From the NCBI GenBank assembly GCA_902630355.1, contig CACOUL010000007.1:48265-112264 (forward strand): a DNA stretch of 64,000 bases, in the 5' to 3' direction. Numbering within the stretch: the stretch's first letter is position 1; each line of letters begins with the position of its first letter. The stretch is from Planctomycetaceae bacterium. GTDB lineage: Bacteria; Planctomycetota; Planctomycetia; Pirellulales; UBA7805. The notes beneath the pieces are model-generated. The model searched no databases and was not told the origin of the DNA. It worked only from the letters and a program-made list of their open reading frames with translations. A program made the position numbers and the translations under genes. This document shows positions 10,676-21,386 of the stretch, piece after piece.

Positions 10676-12040
10676 ATGAACAGTCATTTTCAAATTCGAC
10701 GCGGACTCCGATTGCCGATTTCCGGATCGCCACGGCAGGAACTCTCGAGTATCAGACCGCCGCGACACGTCGCTCTGTTGGGCGACGATTATGTCGGGAT
10801 GAAGCCGACCATGTTCGTGCAGGTCGGGGAGCGGGTTCGCATAGGCCAACGGTTATTTGAAGACAAAAACAACAAGGGGGTGTGCTTTACGTCACCCGCC
10901 ACCGGCACCGTCAAGGAGATTAACAGGGGTGCGAAACGCAAGTTTGAGGCGATTGTGATCGAGGTTGATCAAGAGTCGCAAGATCAGGAAACGTTTCAAT
11001 CCTTCAAGCAAGACAATCTTCAGGCGATCAACAGCGAGCAAGTGCGCGATCAATTGGTGGGTTCGGGGCTTTGGACTGCGCTGCGCCAGCGACCCTTTAG
11101 TCGAATTCCCGCGGTCGATTCTGAACCCAGTTCGATTTTTGTCACGGCGATGGATACCAATCCGTTGGCAATCGATCCGGCGGTGGTGATCCAGTCGCGG
11201 TCGGCCGAGTTTATCGCAGGCCTCGAAGTCTTGAGCACACTCGGTTCGCTTCAAGTCTGCCATGCAGCGGGAACGCGGCTACCCGGGGAAGATGGTGGGA
11301 TCGCAACGTTTCATACGTTTTCGGGGCCCCATCCATCGGGATTGGTGGGGACGCACATTCATTTCATTTCTCCCGCGAGTACTCAACATCCAGTGTGGCA
11401 CATCGGCTATCAGGAGGTCATTGCAATCGGGCATTTGTTCCGAACCGGTCACTTGCTCTGCGAGCGGGTGGTCGCGTTAGGAGGGCCTCCGGTGGCAAAT
11501 CCGCGTCTGGTGCAAACGCGACTCGGTGCATCGCTTCCGGAGTTTGTGGCGGACGAACCGATGGTCACCGAAGAGCCGATACGGATTATTTCCGGGTCCG
11601 TGTTGTCGGGACGAACGGCTGAACCTCCAGTGGATTTTCTGGGGCGCTATCACCAACAGGTGGTCTGTTTGGCGGAGGCGAGCGAGCGAGAATTTCTCGG
11701 TTGGTTGTTGCCCGGTAATAACAAGTTTTCACTCCGCCGCATTTTTGCATCGCGTTGGCATCCGCTGGGTCACCGGCGGTTCAATATGAACACGAGTACT
11801 CATGGAAGTTCGCGGGCGGTGGTACCGATCGGCATGTATGAGGATGTGATGCCGCTCGATATTGTGGCCACCCCGTTGCTCAAGGCTTTGCTTACGGAAG
11901 ATACCGAATACGCACAAAAACTTGGTGTGTTGGAACTCGATGAGGAAGATTTGGCTCTCTGTACCTTCGTGTGTCCAGGGAAGCACGAGTACGGACAACT
12001 CTTGCGACGTAGCTTGGATCGCATTGAGGTAGAAGGCTAA
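10676..12040 (+). CDS. nqrA: Na+-translocating NADH:quinone reductase subunit A
   Basis: [17 protein letters not shown]; first gene of a syntenic nqrABCDEF operon; the ORF's upstream extension from 10499 is probably untranslated. Confidence 0.9.
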   Translation: MNSHFQIRRGLRLPISGSPRQELSSIRPPRHVALLGDDYVGMKPTMFVQVGERVRIGQRLFEDKNNKGVCFTSPATGTVKEINRGAKRKFEAIVIEVDQESQDQETFQSFKQDNLQAINSEQVRDQLVGSGLWTALRQRPFSRIPAVDSEPSSIFVTAMDTNPLAIDPAVVIQSRSAEFIAGLEVLSTLGSLQVCHAAGTRLPGEDGGIATFHTFSGPHPSGLVGTHIHFISPASTQHPVWHIGYQEVIAIGHLFRTGHLLCERVVALGGPPVANPRLVQTRLGASLPEFVADEPMVTEEPIRIISGSVLSGRTAEPPVDFLGRYHQQVVCLAEASEREFLGWLLPGNNKFSLRRIFASRWHPLGHRRFNMNTSTHGSSRAVVPIGMYEDVMPLDIVATPLLKALLTEDTEYAQKLGVLELDEEDLALCTFVCPGKHEYGQLLRRSLDRIEVEG

Positions 12041-12060
12041 CTGACGGAGGAGAGGGCTGC

Positions 12061-13293
12061 GTGCTGCGAAATTGGCTCGATAAAGTAGAACCCTTGTTTC
12101 AGCAGGGTGGACGACTTTCCAAACTTTATCCGCTCTATGAGGCGGCGGATACGTTTCTGTACACGCCGGCCAGCGTGACTCGTAGTGCGTCGCATGTCCG
12201 TGACGGAATTGATTTGAAGCGGATGATGGTGCTGGTGGTGCTCGCCTTGGGCCCGTGCTTTTTCATGGCGTTTTACAACACCGGTTATCAGGCCAACGCA
12301 GCCATTGCTCAGGGTGCGGTGGCGCTCGATTCCTGGCAGGAGGGGGTCCTTTCGTGGTTGGGGCTCGGGCACGATCAACAGAGTTTCATCGATGATTTTG
12401 TACTGGGCGGATTGTATTTCTTGCCGGTTTATGTGGTCACCGTGGCGGTGGGCGGTCTTTGGGAAGCATTGTTTGCCGTCGTAAGGAAGCACGAGATCAA
12501 TGAGGGGTTTTTGGTGACGAGTGCTTTGTTCCCTTTGACGCTGCCCCCCACCATCCCGCTTTGGCAAGTTGCTTTGGGGATCAGCTTTGGCGTGGTCATC
12601 GGGAAGGAGATTTTTGGCGGAACCGGAAAGAATTTTCTCAATCCTGCACTCACCGCCAGGGCCTTTTTATATTTTGCCTATCCGGCGCAAATCACGGGAG
12701 TTGCTGTCTGGACTGCTGCCGATCGAGTCGACAGCACTAGCGGCGCAACGCCCCTCGGTGCGATGGCAGAAACCTCAGTGGCCCAGGCGACCTCCGGTGT
12801 CAAATCGGTTGTCGACCATAGTTGGTGGGATTGCTTTATTGGACTGATTCCAGGTTCGATGGGCGAGACATCGGTTGTTGCATGCCTGCTCGGGGCCTGC
12901 CTATTGCTCTTCGTCGGCGTGGGTTCCTGGAGAATTATGTTGGGTGTCTTAGGGGGCGCATTTGCGATGTCAACCGTTTTCTGGCTTTGCAGCGAAGGCT
13001 CTGAGAATGCCATGATGTACCTTCCTCCCTGGTGGCAGATGGTCATCGGCGGGCTGGCGTTTGGCGCGATTTTTATGGCGACCGATCCAGTATCGGCTGC
13101 GATGACCAACGCGGGAAAGTGGTGGTATGGAATACTGATCGGACTGATGACCATCCTTATCCGCGTGGTGAACCCGGCGTATCCGGAGGGAATCATGCTG
13201 GCTATTCTTTTCGGGAATGTGATGGCGCCCTTGATCGACTATTTCGTAATTCAGATGAATATCCGGCGGAGGATGGTTCGTTATGAAGCGTGA
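12061..13293 (+). CDS. nqrB: Na+-NQR subunit B
   Basis: [47 protein letters not shown] start. Confidence 0.93.
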   Translation: MLRNWLDKVEPLFQQGGRLSKLYPLYEAADTFLYTPASVTRSASHVRDGIDLKRMMVLVVLALGPCFFMAFYNTGYQANAAIAQGAVALDSWQEGVLSWLGLGHDQQSFIDDFVLGGLYFLPVYVVTVAVGGLWEALFAVVRKHEINEGFLVTSALFPLTLPPTIPLWQVALGISFGVVIGKEIFGGTGKNFLNPALTARAFLYFAYPAQITGVAVWTAADRVDSTSGATPLGAMAETSVAQATSGVKSVVDHSWWDCFIGLIPGSMGETSVVACLLGACLLLFVGVGSWRIMLGVLGGAFAMSTVFWLCSEGSENAMMYLPPWWQMVIGGLAFGAIFMATDPVSAAMTNAGKWWYGILIGLMTILIRVVNPAYPEGIMLAILFGNVMAPLIDYFVIQMNIRRRMVRYEA

Positions 13294-14092
13294 TAGTACC
13301 GCACAGACTTTGTTGGTAGCGACGCTTCTCTGCGTGGTCTGCTCCGTCATTGTGGCTTCGGCTGCCGTTGGACTACGGCATTTTCAACTCGAGAACAAAC
13401 AGCTCGATCAGAAAAAAAACGTTCTCATTGCCGCCGGACTGATCGAAGAGGGTGTGGCCGTGTCTCAGCAAGAGATCGATCGCCTCTTTTCCGAAAAAAT
13501 CCACCGAGTCCTGATCAATTTAAAAACGGGTAAAGTTGTAGATTCGTCCGTTGTTGATGTCGAGAACTACGATCAGAGAGAGGCCGCTTCCGACCCTGCA
13601 AGAAGCCAATCGATTGAACCGGTAGCCGACCTGGCGAGGATTAAGCGTCGGGAAAAATATGCTTTCGTCTACGAGGTGGTCGGGGCGGGCGGAAGCGTCG
13701 ATCAACTGGTTCTACCGATTTATGGGAAAGGACTTTGGTCCACCCTGTACGGTTTTTTGGCGCTCGCGTCCGATGGGAACACGGTCCGCGGCATTACATT
13801 CTATGAGCATGGTGAAACTGCAGGACTCGGTGCAGAGGTGGAAAACCCGAAGTGGCGGGCAATCTGGCCCGGCAAGCAGGTTTTCGATGAAAGCGGAGAC
13901 ATTCGACTCGAGGTTCTCAAGGGACACGTCCCCCCGACGAGCCCGGACGTGAAGTATAAAGTCGACGGGATCTCCGGTGCAACGATCACGAGCAAGGGAG
14001 TGAGTCAGTTGATCCGATATTGGCTGGGGCCCGATGCCTTCGGGCCATTTCTCGAGCAATTCCATCAGCAGGGTCAAGGTACCGATGCCTGA
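13283..14092 (+). CDS. nqrC: Na+-NQR subunit C
   Basis: FMN-attachment motif [13 protein letters not shown]; operon context. Confidence 0.92.
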   Translation: MKRDSTAQTLLVATLLCVVCSVIVASAAVGLRHFQLENKQLDQKKNVLIAAGLIEEGVAVSQQEIDRLFSEKIHRVLINLKTGKVVDSSVVDVENYDQREAASDPARSQSIEPVADLARIKRREKYAFVYEVVGAGGSVDQLVLPIYGKGLWSTLYGFLALASDGNTVRGITFYEHGETAGLGAEVENPKWRAIWPGKQVFDESGDIRLEVLKGHVPPTSPDVKYKVDGISGATITSKGVSQLIRYWLGPDAFGPFLEQFHQQGQGTDA

Positions 14093-14714
14093 AACCAAAG
14101 CCAAAGATGTTCTGATCGACCCGATCTTTCGCAACAATCCGATTGCGCTTCAGGTGCTCGGTATTTGCTCGGCACTCGCGGTCACGACCAAAGTCGAAAC
14201 ATCGGTTGCCATGGCGCTCTCGGTGATTTTCGTTCTCGGATGTTCAAACGCTGCGGTGAGTTTGATAAGAAACTTTATTCCCACCAATATACGCATCATC
14301 GTGCAAATGACGATCATCGCTTCCCTGGTGATCGTTGTCGACCAGATGCTACAAGCGTTTGCCTTTGACGCGAGCAAGCAGATGTCTGTGTTTGTCGGGC
14401 TCATTATTACCAATTGTATTGTGATGGGGCGGGCTGAGGCGTTTGCGATGAAGAATCCGCCACTCATCAGTGCGCTCGATGGAATCGGTAACGCCATCGG
14501 TTACAGCGTCATTCTTCTCGTCGTGGGGTTTGTGCGGGAGCTTTTCGGTTCGGGTGCCATTTGGGGTTACCAGGTTTTTCCGCTCAGCACCGAGGGCGGG
14601 TGGTATGTTGCCAACGGTTTGCTGCTTCTTCCGCCGAGCGCCTTTTTTATCATCGGCCTCTTTATCTGGGTTTTGCGAACATTCAAGCCTGAACAAGTCG
14701 AGCAGGAGGGTTAG
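14085..14714 (+). CDS. nqrD: Na+-NQR subunit D
   Basis: [34 protein letters not shown]; 6-TM; start overlaps the end of nqrC. Confidence 0.93.
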   Translation: MPETKAKDVLIDPIFRNNPIALQVLGICSALAVTTKVETSVAMALSVIFVLGCSNAAVSLIRNFIPTNIRIIVQMTIIASLVIVVDQMLQAFAFDASKQMSVFVGLIITNCIVMGRAEAFAMKNPPLISALDGIGNAIGYSVILLVVGFVRELFGSGAIWGYQVFPLSTEGGWYVANGLLLLPPSAFFIIGLFIWVLRTFKPEQVEQEG

Positions 14715-14718
14715 TTGA

Positions 14719-15327
14719 GTGGACGAACATCTTAAGATTTTCATGGCGTCCATCTTCGCAGAGAACCTGGCGCTCGCCTTTTTTCTCGGGATGTGTACCT
14801 TTCTTGCCGTATCCAAAACCGTGAAGACGGCGCTGGGACTCGGTGTTGCAGTGATTGTCATCATGACAATCACAATTCCGGCAAACAATCTGATTTACCA
14901 ATATCTGCTCAAGAAGGGGGCACTCGCGTGGATTAACCCCTCATGGGGTGACATCGATCTCACCTTCTTGTCGCTCATCAGTTTCATCGGTGTTATCGCG
15001 GCAATGGTTCAAATCCTGGAGATGACGCTCGATCGTTTTTTCCCGCCACTCTATAACGCGCTGGGAATTTTTCTCCCCCTGATCACGGTGAATTGTGCGA
15101 TTTTAGGCGGTTCTCTCTTTATGCAGGAACGCGACTATAACTTCTCAGAGAGTTGCGTGTTTGGATTCGGTTCGGGAGTGGGTTGGGCACTGGCGATTGC
15201 CGCGTTAGCGGGGATTCGAGAGAAGATGCGATACAGCGATGTCCCTGATGGATTGAAGGGTCTGGGTATTACTTTTATGACCGTCGGTCTGATGGCACTG
15301 GCATTCATGTCGTTTGGAGGAATGTAA
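14719..15327 (+). CDS. nqrE: Na+-NQR subunit E
   Basis: [32 protein letters not shown]. Confidence 0.93.
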   Translation: MDEHLKIFMASIFAENLALAFFLGMCTFLAVSKTVKTALGLGVAVIVIMTITIPANNLIYQYLLKKGALAWINPSWGDIDLTFLSLISFIGVIAAMVQILEMTLDRFFPPLYNALGIFLPLITVNCAILGGSLFMQERDYNFSESCVFGFGSGVGWALAIAALAGIREKMRYSDVPDGLKGLGITFMTVGLMALAFMSFGGM

Positions 15328-15332
15328 TACAA

Positions 15333-16556
15333 ATGGTCGAGATCGTTCTCGGAGTGTTGATGTTCACGTTGATCGTTTTGGCACTGGTGGTGCTGATTCT
15401 CGTGGCGAAATCTCGGCTCGTGGCGAGTGGCAATGTCGAAATCCTCATCAACGATCAGAAAACCATCGACGTGCCAGCAGGGGGGAAGCTTCTCGGTGCA
15501 CTCTCGGATGCGGGCATTTTTGTCTCCTCGGCGTGTGGAGGTGGCGGAACGTGCGCTCAGTGCCTCGTGAAGGTACTGGAGGGTGGCGGCGATATCCTGG
15601 CCACGGAGCGGTCACACATCAATAACCGAGAAGCACGTGAGGGTTGTCGCCTTTCATGCCAGGTGCCGGTCAAACAGAGTATGAAAGTGGAGGTTCCCGC
15701 CGAGGCTTTTGAAACGAAACGCTGGACTTGTACCGTGAAGTCCAATCGCAACGTGGCGACATTTATTAAGGAATTAATCCTCGAATTGCCGGTTGGAGAG
15801 GACGTTGACTTTAAACCCGGCGGTTACATCCAGATTGAATGCCCACCTCATGTGGTGTCTTACAAGGATTTTGATATTGAGGAGGAATACCACGAAGACT
15901 GGGATAAATATGACATTTGGCGGTATGTCTCAAATGTCAAAGCGGATGTTGTGCGTGCGTATTCGATGGCAAATTATCCTGGCGAGAAGGGGGTCATAAT
16001 GCTCAATGTCCGTGTCGCGAGTCCGCCTCCGCGGGCACCTGAAAACACCCCGCCCGGACAGATGTCGTCCTTCATTTTCTCCTTGAAACCCGGAGATAAG
16101 GTAGAAATTTCAGGGCCTTACGGTGAGTTTTTCATCAAGGATTCCGATGCGGAGATGGTCTACATCGGTGGCGGTGCGGGCATGGCACCTCTGAGAAGCC
16201 ATATTTTCGAACTCTTCAAGGAGCGAAAAACGAATCGGAAAGTGTCGTACTGGTATGGAGGTCGCAGCAAACGCGAACTTTTTTACGTCGACCAATTTGA
16301 GCAGATCGCCGCCGAGTTTCCGAATTTCAGTTTCAATGTCGCGCTTTCTGAGCCTCTACCCGAAGATCAATGGACCGGTTACCAGGGATTTATTCACAAA
16401 GTGCTCTATGAGAACTATTTGCGGGACCATCCGGCGCCTGAGGATATTGAATATTATCTCTGCGGGCCTCCCCAAATGAATCAAGCGGTCTTTCAATTGC
16501 TCGATGATCTCGGGGTCGAGCAAGAGAATATCGCCTTCGACGACTTTGGTGGATAG
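15333..16556 (+). CDS. nqrF: Na+-NQR subunit F
   Basis: 2Fe-2S motif [12 protein letters not shown]...C, FAD/NAD-binding reductase domain ([22 protein letters not shown]). Confidence 0.95.
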   Translation: MVEIVLGVLMFTLIVLALVVLILVAKSRLVASGNVEILINDQKTIDVPAGGKLLGALSDAGIFVSSACGGGGTCAQCLVKVLEGGGDILATERSHINNREAREGCRLSCQVPVKQSMKVEVPAEAFETKRWTCTVKSNRNVATFIKELILELPVGEDVDFKPGGYIQIECPPHVVSYKDFDIEEEYHEDWDKYDIWRYVSNVKADVVRAYSMANYPGEKGVIMLNVRVASPPPRAPENTPPGQMSSFIFSLKPGDKVEISGPYGEFFIKDSDAEMVYIGGGAGMAPLRSHIFELFKERKTNRKVSYWYGGRSKRELFYVDQFEQIAAEFPNFSFNVALSEPLPEDQWTGYQGFIHKVLYENYLRDHPAPEDIEYYLCGPPQMNQAVFQLLDDLGVEQENIAFDDFGG

Positions 16557-17738
16557 ATGCGATCCCTCCGCTTTTTTCACGGGCTGCCCCGATCACCGGG
16601 TGCTCCTTCTTTGCGGAGGTGGCCTGTACTTGCCTCGTATGGGCCGTTCTCACTTTCAGGCGATTCGATTCGGTGGGCCTCTGCGTGCCTCCTCAGCGTC
16701 TCTCTTTGCCTGCTGGTGAGCGGTTGTGGTGAGAGGCCCCAGCCTGCCACGCAGCAGATGGAAGCGATGGGAAAGCGATTGCAGTGGACCGGGAAGACCA
16801 TGGGGACAACCTATCGCATACGGGTCGATTTTGTGGGTGTGGGTGCGCTTGGCCCCGAGCGACAGCCGCGCATCGCGCAGAGAGTAGAGGCCTGTCTCGA
16901 ACGAATAAATCAACAGATGTCTACATATCGCGCGGATTCGGAGTTATCGGCTTTCAATCGTGCTGCGGCCGAGCGGTGGTATCCGGTATCCGCTGCGACC
17001 GCGTCGGTGGTCGCAGCTGCACTGCAGTACCATGAACAGACCCGCGGAGCGTTTGACGTGACGGTGGGGCCTCTGATGCGATTGTGGGGATTTGGTGCCG
17101 AGGCAGCGAACGAAACGGCGGATGCGCCCGATTCTGACGAAATCCGTGCTGCCCTTGCGAAGGTCGGGTCGGCTCACCTGCGAGTCCGTATGAAACCGAA
17201 CCCAGCCTTGCGCAAGTTGAAGTCGGGAATCGAAGTCGATCTTTCATCACTCGCCAAGGGGTATGCCGTGGATCGGCTGGTGGATCTCCTGAAGTCCGAG
17301 GGTGGCACCGGTGGGCTGGTGGAGATCGGTGGCGAAGTCCGGACTTGGGGGAAACGCGGAGACGGTCGCCGTTGGCGGATTGGAATCGAAAATCCTCTGA
17401 TGAGCCGCCGCGCACTGACGCGGGTTCTCCGTCTGGAGACGGCAGCCCTGGCGACCTCAGGAGACTATCGTAATTTTCACACTCTTGGGGGCTGGCAGAT
17501 TGCGCATCTGATTGATCCGCGTACCGGCAAGCCGCTCACGACCCGCCAGATGTCGGTATCGGTCTGTGCCGAAACCTGTATGGAGGCCGATGCACTGGCG
17601 ACCGCCTTGACCCTCATGGGGGTCGAGGAGGGGCTTGCCTGGAGTGAATCGCATGGAGTGGCCGCAATGTTTTTAGTCGTTGAAAATGATAACATAGTCG
17701 AAAAGCATTCCTCGTACTTCGATCCCTACCTCCAGTGA
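16557..17738 (+). CDS. apbE: FAD:protein FMN transferase (ApbE), lipoprotein-like
   Basis: MGTTYRIRV, DLSSLAKGYAVDRL, EIGGEVRTWG, HLIDPRTGKP; lipobox-like LLVSGC. Confidence 0.9.
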   Translation: MRSLRFFHGLPRSPGAPSLRRWPVLASYGPFSLSGDSIRWASACLLSVSLCLLVSGCGERPQPATQQMEAMGKRLQWTGKTMGTTYRIRVDFVGVGALGPERQPRIAQRVEACLERINQQMSTYRADSELSAFNRAAAERWYPVSAATASVVAAALQYHEQTRGAFDVTVGPLMRLWGFGAEAANETADAPDSDEIRAALAKVGSAHLRVRMKPNPALRKLKSGIEVDLSSLAKGYAVDRLVDLLKSEGGTGGLVEIGGEVRTWGKRGDGRRWRIGIENPLMSRRALTRVLRLETAALATSGDYRNFHTLGGWQIAHLIDPRTGKPLTTRQMSVSVCAETCMEADALATALTLMGVEEGLAWSESHGVAAMFLVVENDNIVEKHSSYFDPYLQ

Positions 17739-17750
17739 GACGGCAGCGAT

Positions 17751-17984
17751 ATGAAACCGACGATGATTTTGCTGACCGTGCTTGTCTTCGCCTTGGCGCT
17801 GGCTGGCATGGCGATCGGAGTGATTTTGAGCAATCGCCGTTTGAAGGGCAGTTGCGGAGGCATGGCGGGTCGTCAGGATGCAGATGGAAATCTCGCCTGT
17901 GACATTTGCAGTAACCCCTCACCCGACTGCACTGGCGAAGTAGAGGGAGAAGAGAATAACTCAGCAGAAAGAAAACAACAGTGA
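17751..17984 (+). CDS. nqrM: Na+-NQR maturation protein NqrM
   Basis: N-terminal TM followed by the Cys-rich GSCGG...ACDICSNPSPDC; follows apbE. Confidence 0.82.
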   Translation: MKPTMILLTVLVFALALAGMAIGVILSNRRLKGSCGGMAGRQDADGNLACDICSNPSPDCTGEVEGEENNSAERKQQ

Positions 17985-18132
17985 GTCAGGGGAAGCCTTG
18001 CGGCGACAGTCGCCCGATGGCACGATCATTCCCCCCGCAATGATTCCCGAGCGAACGATGGAAGGCAGCGCTGCTCGCGAATTGTCGCCCTATAGTTTAT
18101 CAAATCCGAAATTTTGTTGATGCGAGGTAACG

Positions 18133-19254
18133 ATGTCAGAAAACGGACTTCAACGAAGCGATGTGGAGGCGGTTCTCGCCGAGTTTAAGGACCCCGAGAC
18201 GGGGCGGAGTGTGACTCAACTCGAACAGATCCTTGAGCTCAAGATCGATGGTAATCGCTTGGCCATCACGCTCGGGCTGACATCCCACTCGGCTCCTATC
18301 TGGGAAGAGACACGTATTGAGCTGGCCACGTTGCTGCGGGAAAAGATTCCCAATCTCGCTGCGGTCGATATTTCGATCAGCGAACATCATCGGCCTCCTG
18401 TGAAACTCGGACAGGTTGGATTGACCGCCAAGAGTGTGATCGTGGTGGGGTCGGGTAAAGGTGGGGTAGGCAAAAGTACGGTGGCCGCAAGCCTGGCGAT
18501 CGGTCTCCAGCGAGCCGGATGCAAGGTGGGATTGATGGACGCCGATGTTTATGGGCCGAGTATTCCGCACCTCCTGGGGGCCTCGGGGCGGCCTGAAGTG
18601 ACCAAAAAGCAGATCGGCACGGATGAAGCAGGTAAGCCGATCGAGGCACAGCGGATTACACCGATTGATGTCGGCGGCATGAAAGTCATTTCTATCGGTT
18701 TTTTGGTCCCTCCTGATAAGGCCGTGATTTGGCGAGGCCCCATGTTGCATGGGTCGATCACCGGTTTTCTTCGTGATACAGAATGGGGCCCGCTCGACTA
18801 TCTGGTGATCGATATGCCTCCCGGTACGGGGGATGTTGCCTTAACGCTTTCGCAAACGTTACCGCCCACCGGTGCGGTGATTGTTTGCACGCCTCAGGAT
18901 GTGGCCCTGCTCGATGCAGTGAAGGCGATCCGCATGTTCCAGGAAGTGCGCATCCCGGTGCTTGGTTTAGTGGAGAACATGAGTTACTTCCACTGCCCCG
19001 ACAACGGCAAGCGATATAACATTTTTGGAAATGGAGGAGCGAAGGCGAAAGCCGAAGAACTCGAAGTTCCTTTTCTGGGAGAGATACCGATCAATATCCA
19101 GATGCGGATCAACGGTGACGAGGGCAACACGAAAGACAATTTCATGGTTCCCGAAGTTGCAACTCCTCTGGAAGAATTGTGTAAAAAGTTGGTTGCACAA
19201 TTAGCGGAAAACCATCAGGAGAAGCCACCCCTTCCGAGTTTGTCCGTGCTTTGA
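18133..19254 (+). CDS. Mrp/NBP35-type Fe-S cluster carrier ATPase (ApbC)
   Basis: GSGKGGVGKSTVAASLA, DADVYGPSIPHLLG, DMPPGTGDVALTL, ENMSYFHCP. Confidence 0.92.
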   Translation: MSENGLQRSDVEAVLAEFKDPETGRSVTQLEQILELKIDGNRLAITLGLTSHSAPIWEETRIELATLLREKIPNLAAVDISISEHHRPPVKLGQVGLTAKSVIVVGSGKGGVGKSTVAASLAIGLQRAGCKVGLMDADVYGPSIPHLLGASGRPEVTKKQIGTDEAGKPIEAQRITPIDVGGMKVISIGFLVPPDKAVIWRGPMLHGSITGFLRDTEWGPLDYLVIDMPPGTGDVALTLSQTLPPTGAVIVCTPQDVALLDAVKAIRMFQEVRIPVLGLVENMSYFHCPDNGKRYNIFGNGGAKAKAEELEVPFLGEIPINIQMRINGDEGNTKDNFMVPEVATPLEELCKKLVAQLAENHQEKPPLPSLSVL

Positions 19255-19305
19255 ATGAAGCCGGCGCCGAATGAAGAACGCCTGGCTTCAACGACTGACC
19301 ACCAT

Positions 19306-19335
19306 GTGGGGTATTAAAAGGTGGGGTATTAAAAG
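19306..19335 (+). repeat. Perfect 15-bp tandem duplication (gtggggtattaaaag x2)
   Basis: 19306-19320 and 19321-19335 are identical. Confidence 0.9.
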
Positions 19336-19370
19336 AAAAACCGCCCAGCCAGAGGCTGAGCGGTTTTTTA
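19336..19370 (+). terminator. Intrinsic terminator downstream of mrp
   Basis: aaaaaccgcccagcc-agag-gctgagcggttttt: GC hairpin followed by a T run; also A-flanked, so possibly bidirectional. Confidence 0.8.
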
Positions 19371-19428
19371 TTCGCATCGGCAGAAGAACGGATCGTTGAA
19401 CCGTCCGCCCGCCTTTTATGAAGAGAAA

Positions 19429-19671
19429 CTACCGCCTCTTCTTTTTGGCGGCCTTCTTCTTCTTTCTCTTTACGGCCTTCTTCTTCTTTTTGACGGCCTT
19501 CTTCTTTTTCTTCTTCTTTACGGCCTTCTTCTTTTTCTTGACGGCCTTTTTCTTCTTCTTTACGGCCTTCTTCTTTTTCTTGACGGCCTTCTTCTTCTTC
19601 TTTACAGCCTTCTTCTTACGCTTAGGCGCTGCCTTCTTCTTTTTGGCAGCTTTTCTCTTCTTCTTAGCCAC
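19429..19671 (-). CDS. Histone H1-like lysine-repeat DNA-binding protein
   Basis: GTG start at 19671 preceded by GGAGGA; product MAKKKRKAAKKKKAAPKRKKKAVKKKKKAVKKKKKAVKKK..., with tandem KKAVKKK repeats. Confidence 0.75.
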   Translation of the reverse strand: MAKKKRKAAKKKKAAPKRKKKAVKKKKKAVKKKKKAVKKKKKAVKKKKKAVKKKKKKKAVKKKKKAVKRKKKKAAKKKRR

Positions 19672-19873
19672 AGTTCGTCCTCCGTATAAAGTTCTGAGTG
19701 AGATCCGTCTCGACATCGCCCTTACGGAGAGCGTTGTCCATCACGTGTCCCACCATGACTAAGAGCCACTCTCCTGAGGATCACACTAGAGGCAAGACAC
19801 TCAAACCATTGAGTGTGTAGACAACAAGTGAAGCCCACCGTGGCTCATCAACCCTAAAACCTAAAACAAGTGA

Positions 19874-19907
19874 AGTTAAATTTATATCAACAAATGAGAA
19901 TTTAACT
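19874..19907. repeat. Inverted repeat agttaaatt-N16-aatttaact
   Basis: Perfect 9-bp arms at 19874-19882 and 19899-19907 in the AT-rich intergenic region. Confidence 0.7.
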
Positions 19908-19959
19908 TTCGAATGGGATTTTCTCTATCTATTTCAGTGCGTCAAGACCTTCTTGCAAA

Positions 19960-20011
19960 AAAAATCAAACTTTTGTTGCTGCGCGGCAACGATTGTGGCG
20001 GTTTGATTTTT
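19960..20011. other. Nested hairpin element (candidate ncRNA or bidirectional terminator)
   Basis: Outer 11-bp arms aaaaatcaaac/gtttgattttt (19960-19970, 20001-20011) and an inner gttgc-tgcgcg-gcaac hairpin (19975-19990). Confidence 0.5.
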
Positions 20012-20573
20012 GTGAGGGCGCATTGAACCGTCTTCGTCAATCGCGATGTCAATCGAGTCGTTCCGTTGTCGGATCATTGATCGCATCATGCGGCGTCGTT
20101 CTGGGTAATGTCCATCAGATATGTTCGATGGGTTCCGCCGTTTACTGAACACGGTATCTGAAAAATGATTAAAACTTCGCATTTTTCTTGATTTTCACCT
20201 GCATCGATTCCTGGCACATCCGATTGTGATGCGGTGTGAATATATCGAAAAACACAAATCCAAACGGTCGGTATGTGTCCTGATAGCAACCGTCGGGGTG
20301 CGTCATCGAGTCATTTCTCTCTCTCTTTCTCGTTTGCCGAGGGGCTTGTAGGAGGCCAACGCGGCACCGTGAGGGGTAAGAAAAAAATCCGAAATTTTTT
20401 TGTGTCTGCATTCGCATTTTTTACCACAACCGATGTTTTTGCGTCCGAAAAACGGTACCACCGATATCGCAATCCTTCTTTCTCCGATTTTCAAGTGTCA
20501 GGTAAGACAAAAAAGCGCGCCATGACTCGGTCGGTTTCAATTCACAGGTTGCTGTGTGGGGAAACTCCGCCAG

Positions 20574-21335
20574 CTACCACGATCTTCCGCCGCCGTATCC
20601 GCCCCCACCGGAAAAGTGCTGCAATAGCGTGTAGTTGGTGTAGGCAAGGTAGCCGAACATGAAGGCGAGGTAGATTTCACCTTGAAACGCGCTAAAAACC
20701 GCGACGCCGCCGGCCATGGCGATCGAAATCCAAAGTGATTGCGCGATGCCCTGCGCGCGATTGGCAAGGAGGCATAGTTCTCGCATGATCTGCCCCCCGT
20801 CGAGTGGATAGATCGGCAGAAGATTCAAAAGACCCCAGAAGATATTGATGAACCACAGGAAACCGATGATTTGGTTCAGATTTCCATTTTCGAAACCAAC
20901 AAACGATATCCACGGTCTGGCGACTCCGTTGGGAAGCAGTTGTACCGGGTGGCCGCTGGCCTGCACGATCGCCATCACCAGGGCGATAAATAAAAATCCG
21001 GCTCCTGGCCCGGCAAGCGAGATAAGGATTTGACTGCGGGCGTCGTGCCGCGTCGGTTGATAGGAAGCGAGTCCGCCGAACCCGTAGAGCGTGATCCAGG
21101 GCCGCCATCCGTGGGAGAGGGCTGCGGCTGCATGCCCCAGTTCGTGGATCAGGATTGAGACGAACACGCACCCCACCCAGATGAGCAATTCGGCGGGAGT
21201 TGTCTCGGCACCTCCGCCGAGCCCCAACAGTACGACCACCAGCCAGAAAAAGGGATGGACCCGTACGGGAATCCCCAAGATTTGAAAGCGAAGGTCATAT
21301 TGGGTTTGGGGAGGTTCGCCGAGCATTGTTTCCAA
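20574..21335 (-). CDS. M50 family site-2-type metalloprotease
   Basis: ILIHELGHAAAAL (HExxH) and NLLPIYPLDGGQIMRE motifs; multi-TM. Confidence 0.88.
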   Translation of the reverse strand: METMLGEPPQTQYDLRFQILGIPVRVHPFFWLVVVLLGLGGGAETTPAELLIWVGCVFVSILIHELGHAAAALSHGWRPWITLYGFGGLASYQPTRHDARSQILISLAGPGAGFLFIALVMAIVQASGHPVQLLPNGVARPWISFVGFENGNLNQIIGFLWFINIFWGLLNLLPIYPLDGGQIMRELCLLANRAQGIAQSLWISIAMAGGVAVFSAFQGEIYLAFMFGYLAYTNYTLLQHFSGGGGYGGGRSW

Positions 21336-21386
21336 GAGCGGTGTTCATGAAGGAAGGGAAAGACGCATGCAATGAACTGCCCGATT

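Noticed and set aside
19429-19680. Repeat block considered as a CRISPR or minisatellite array
   Set aside because: Repeats are in-frame lysine codons of a histone H1-like gene without spacer structure.
19396-19762. Phe/Leu-rich + strand ORFs (97 and 114 aa) resembling membrane proteins
   Set aside because: They are antisense translations of the lysine repeat; the minus-strand reading has a Shine-Dalgarno (GGAGGA) and GTG start.
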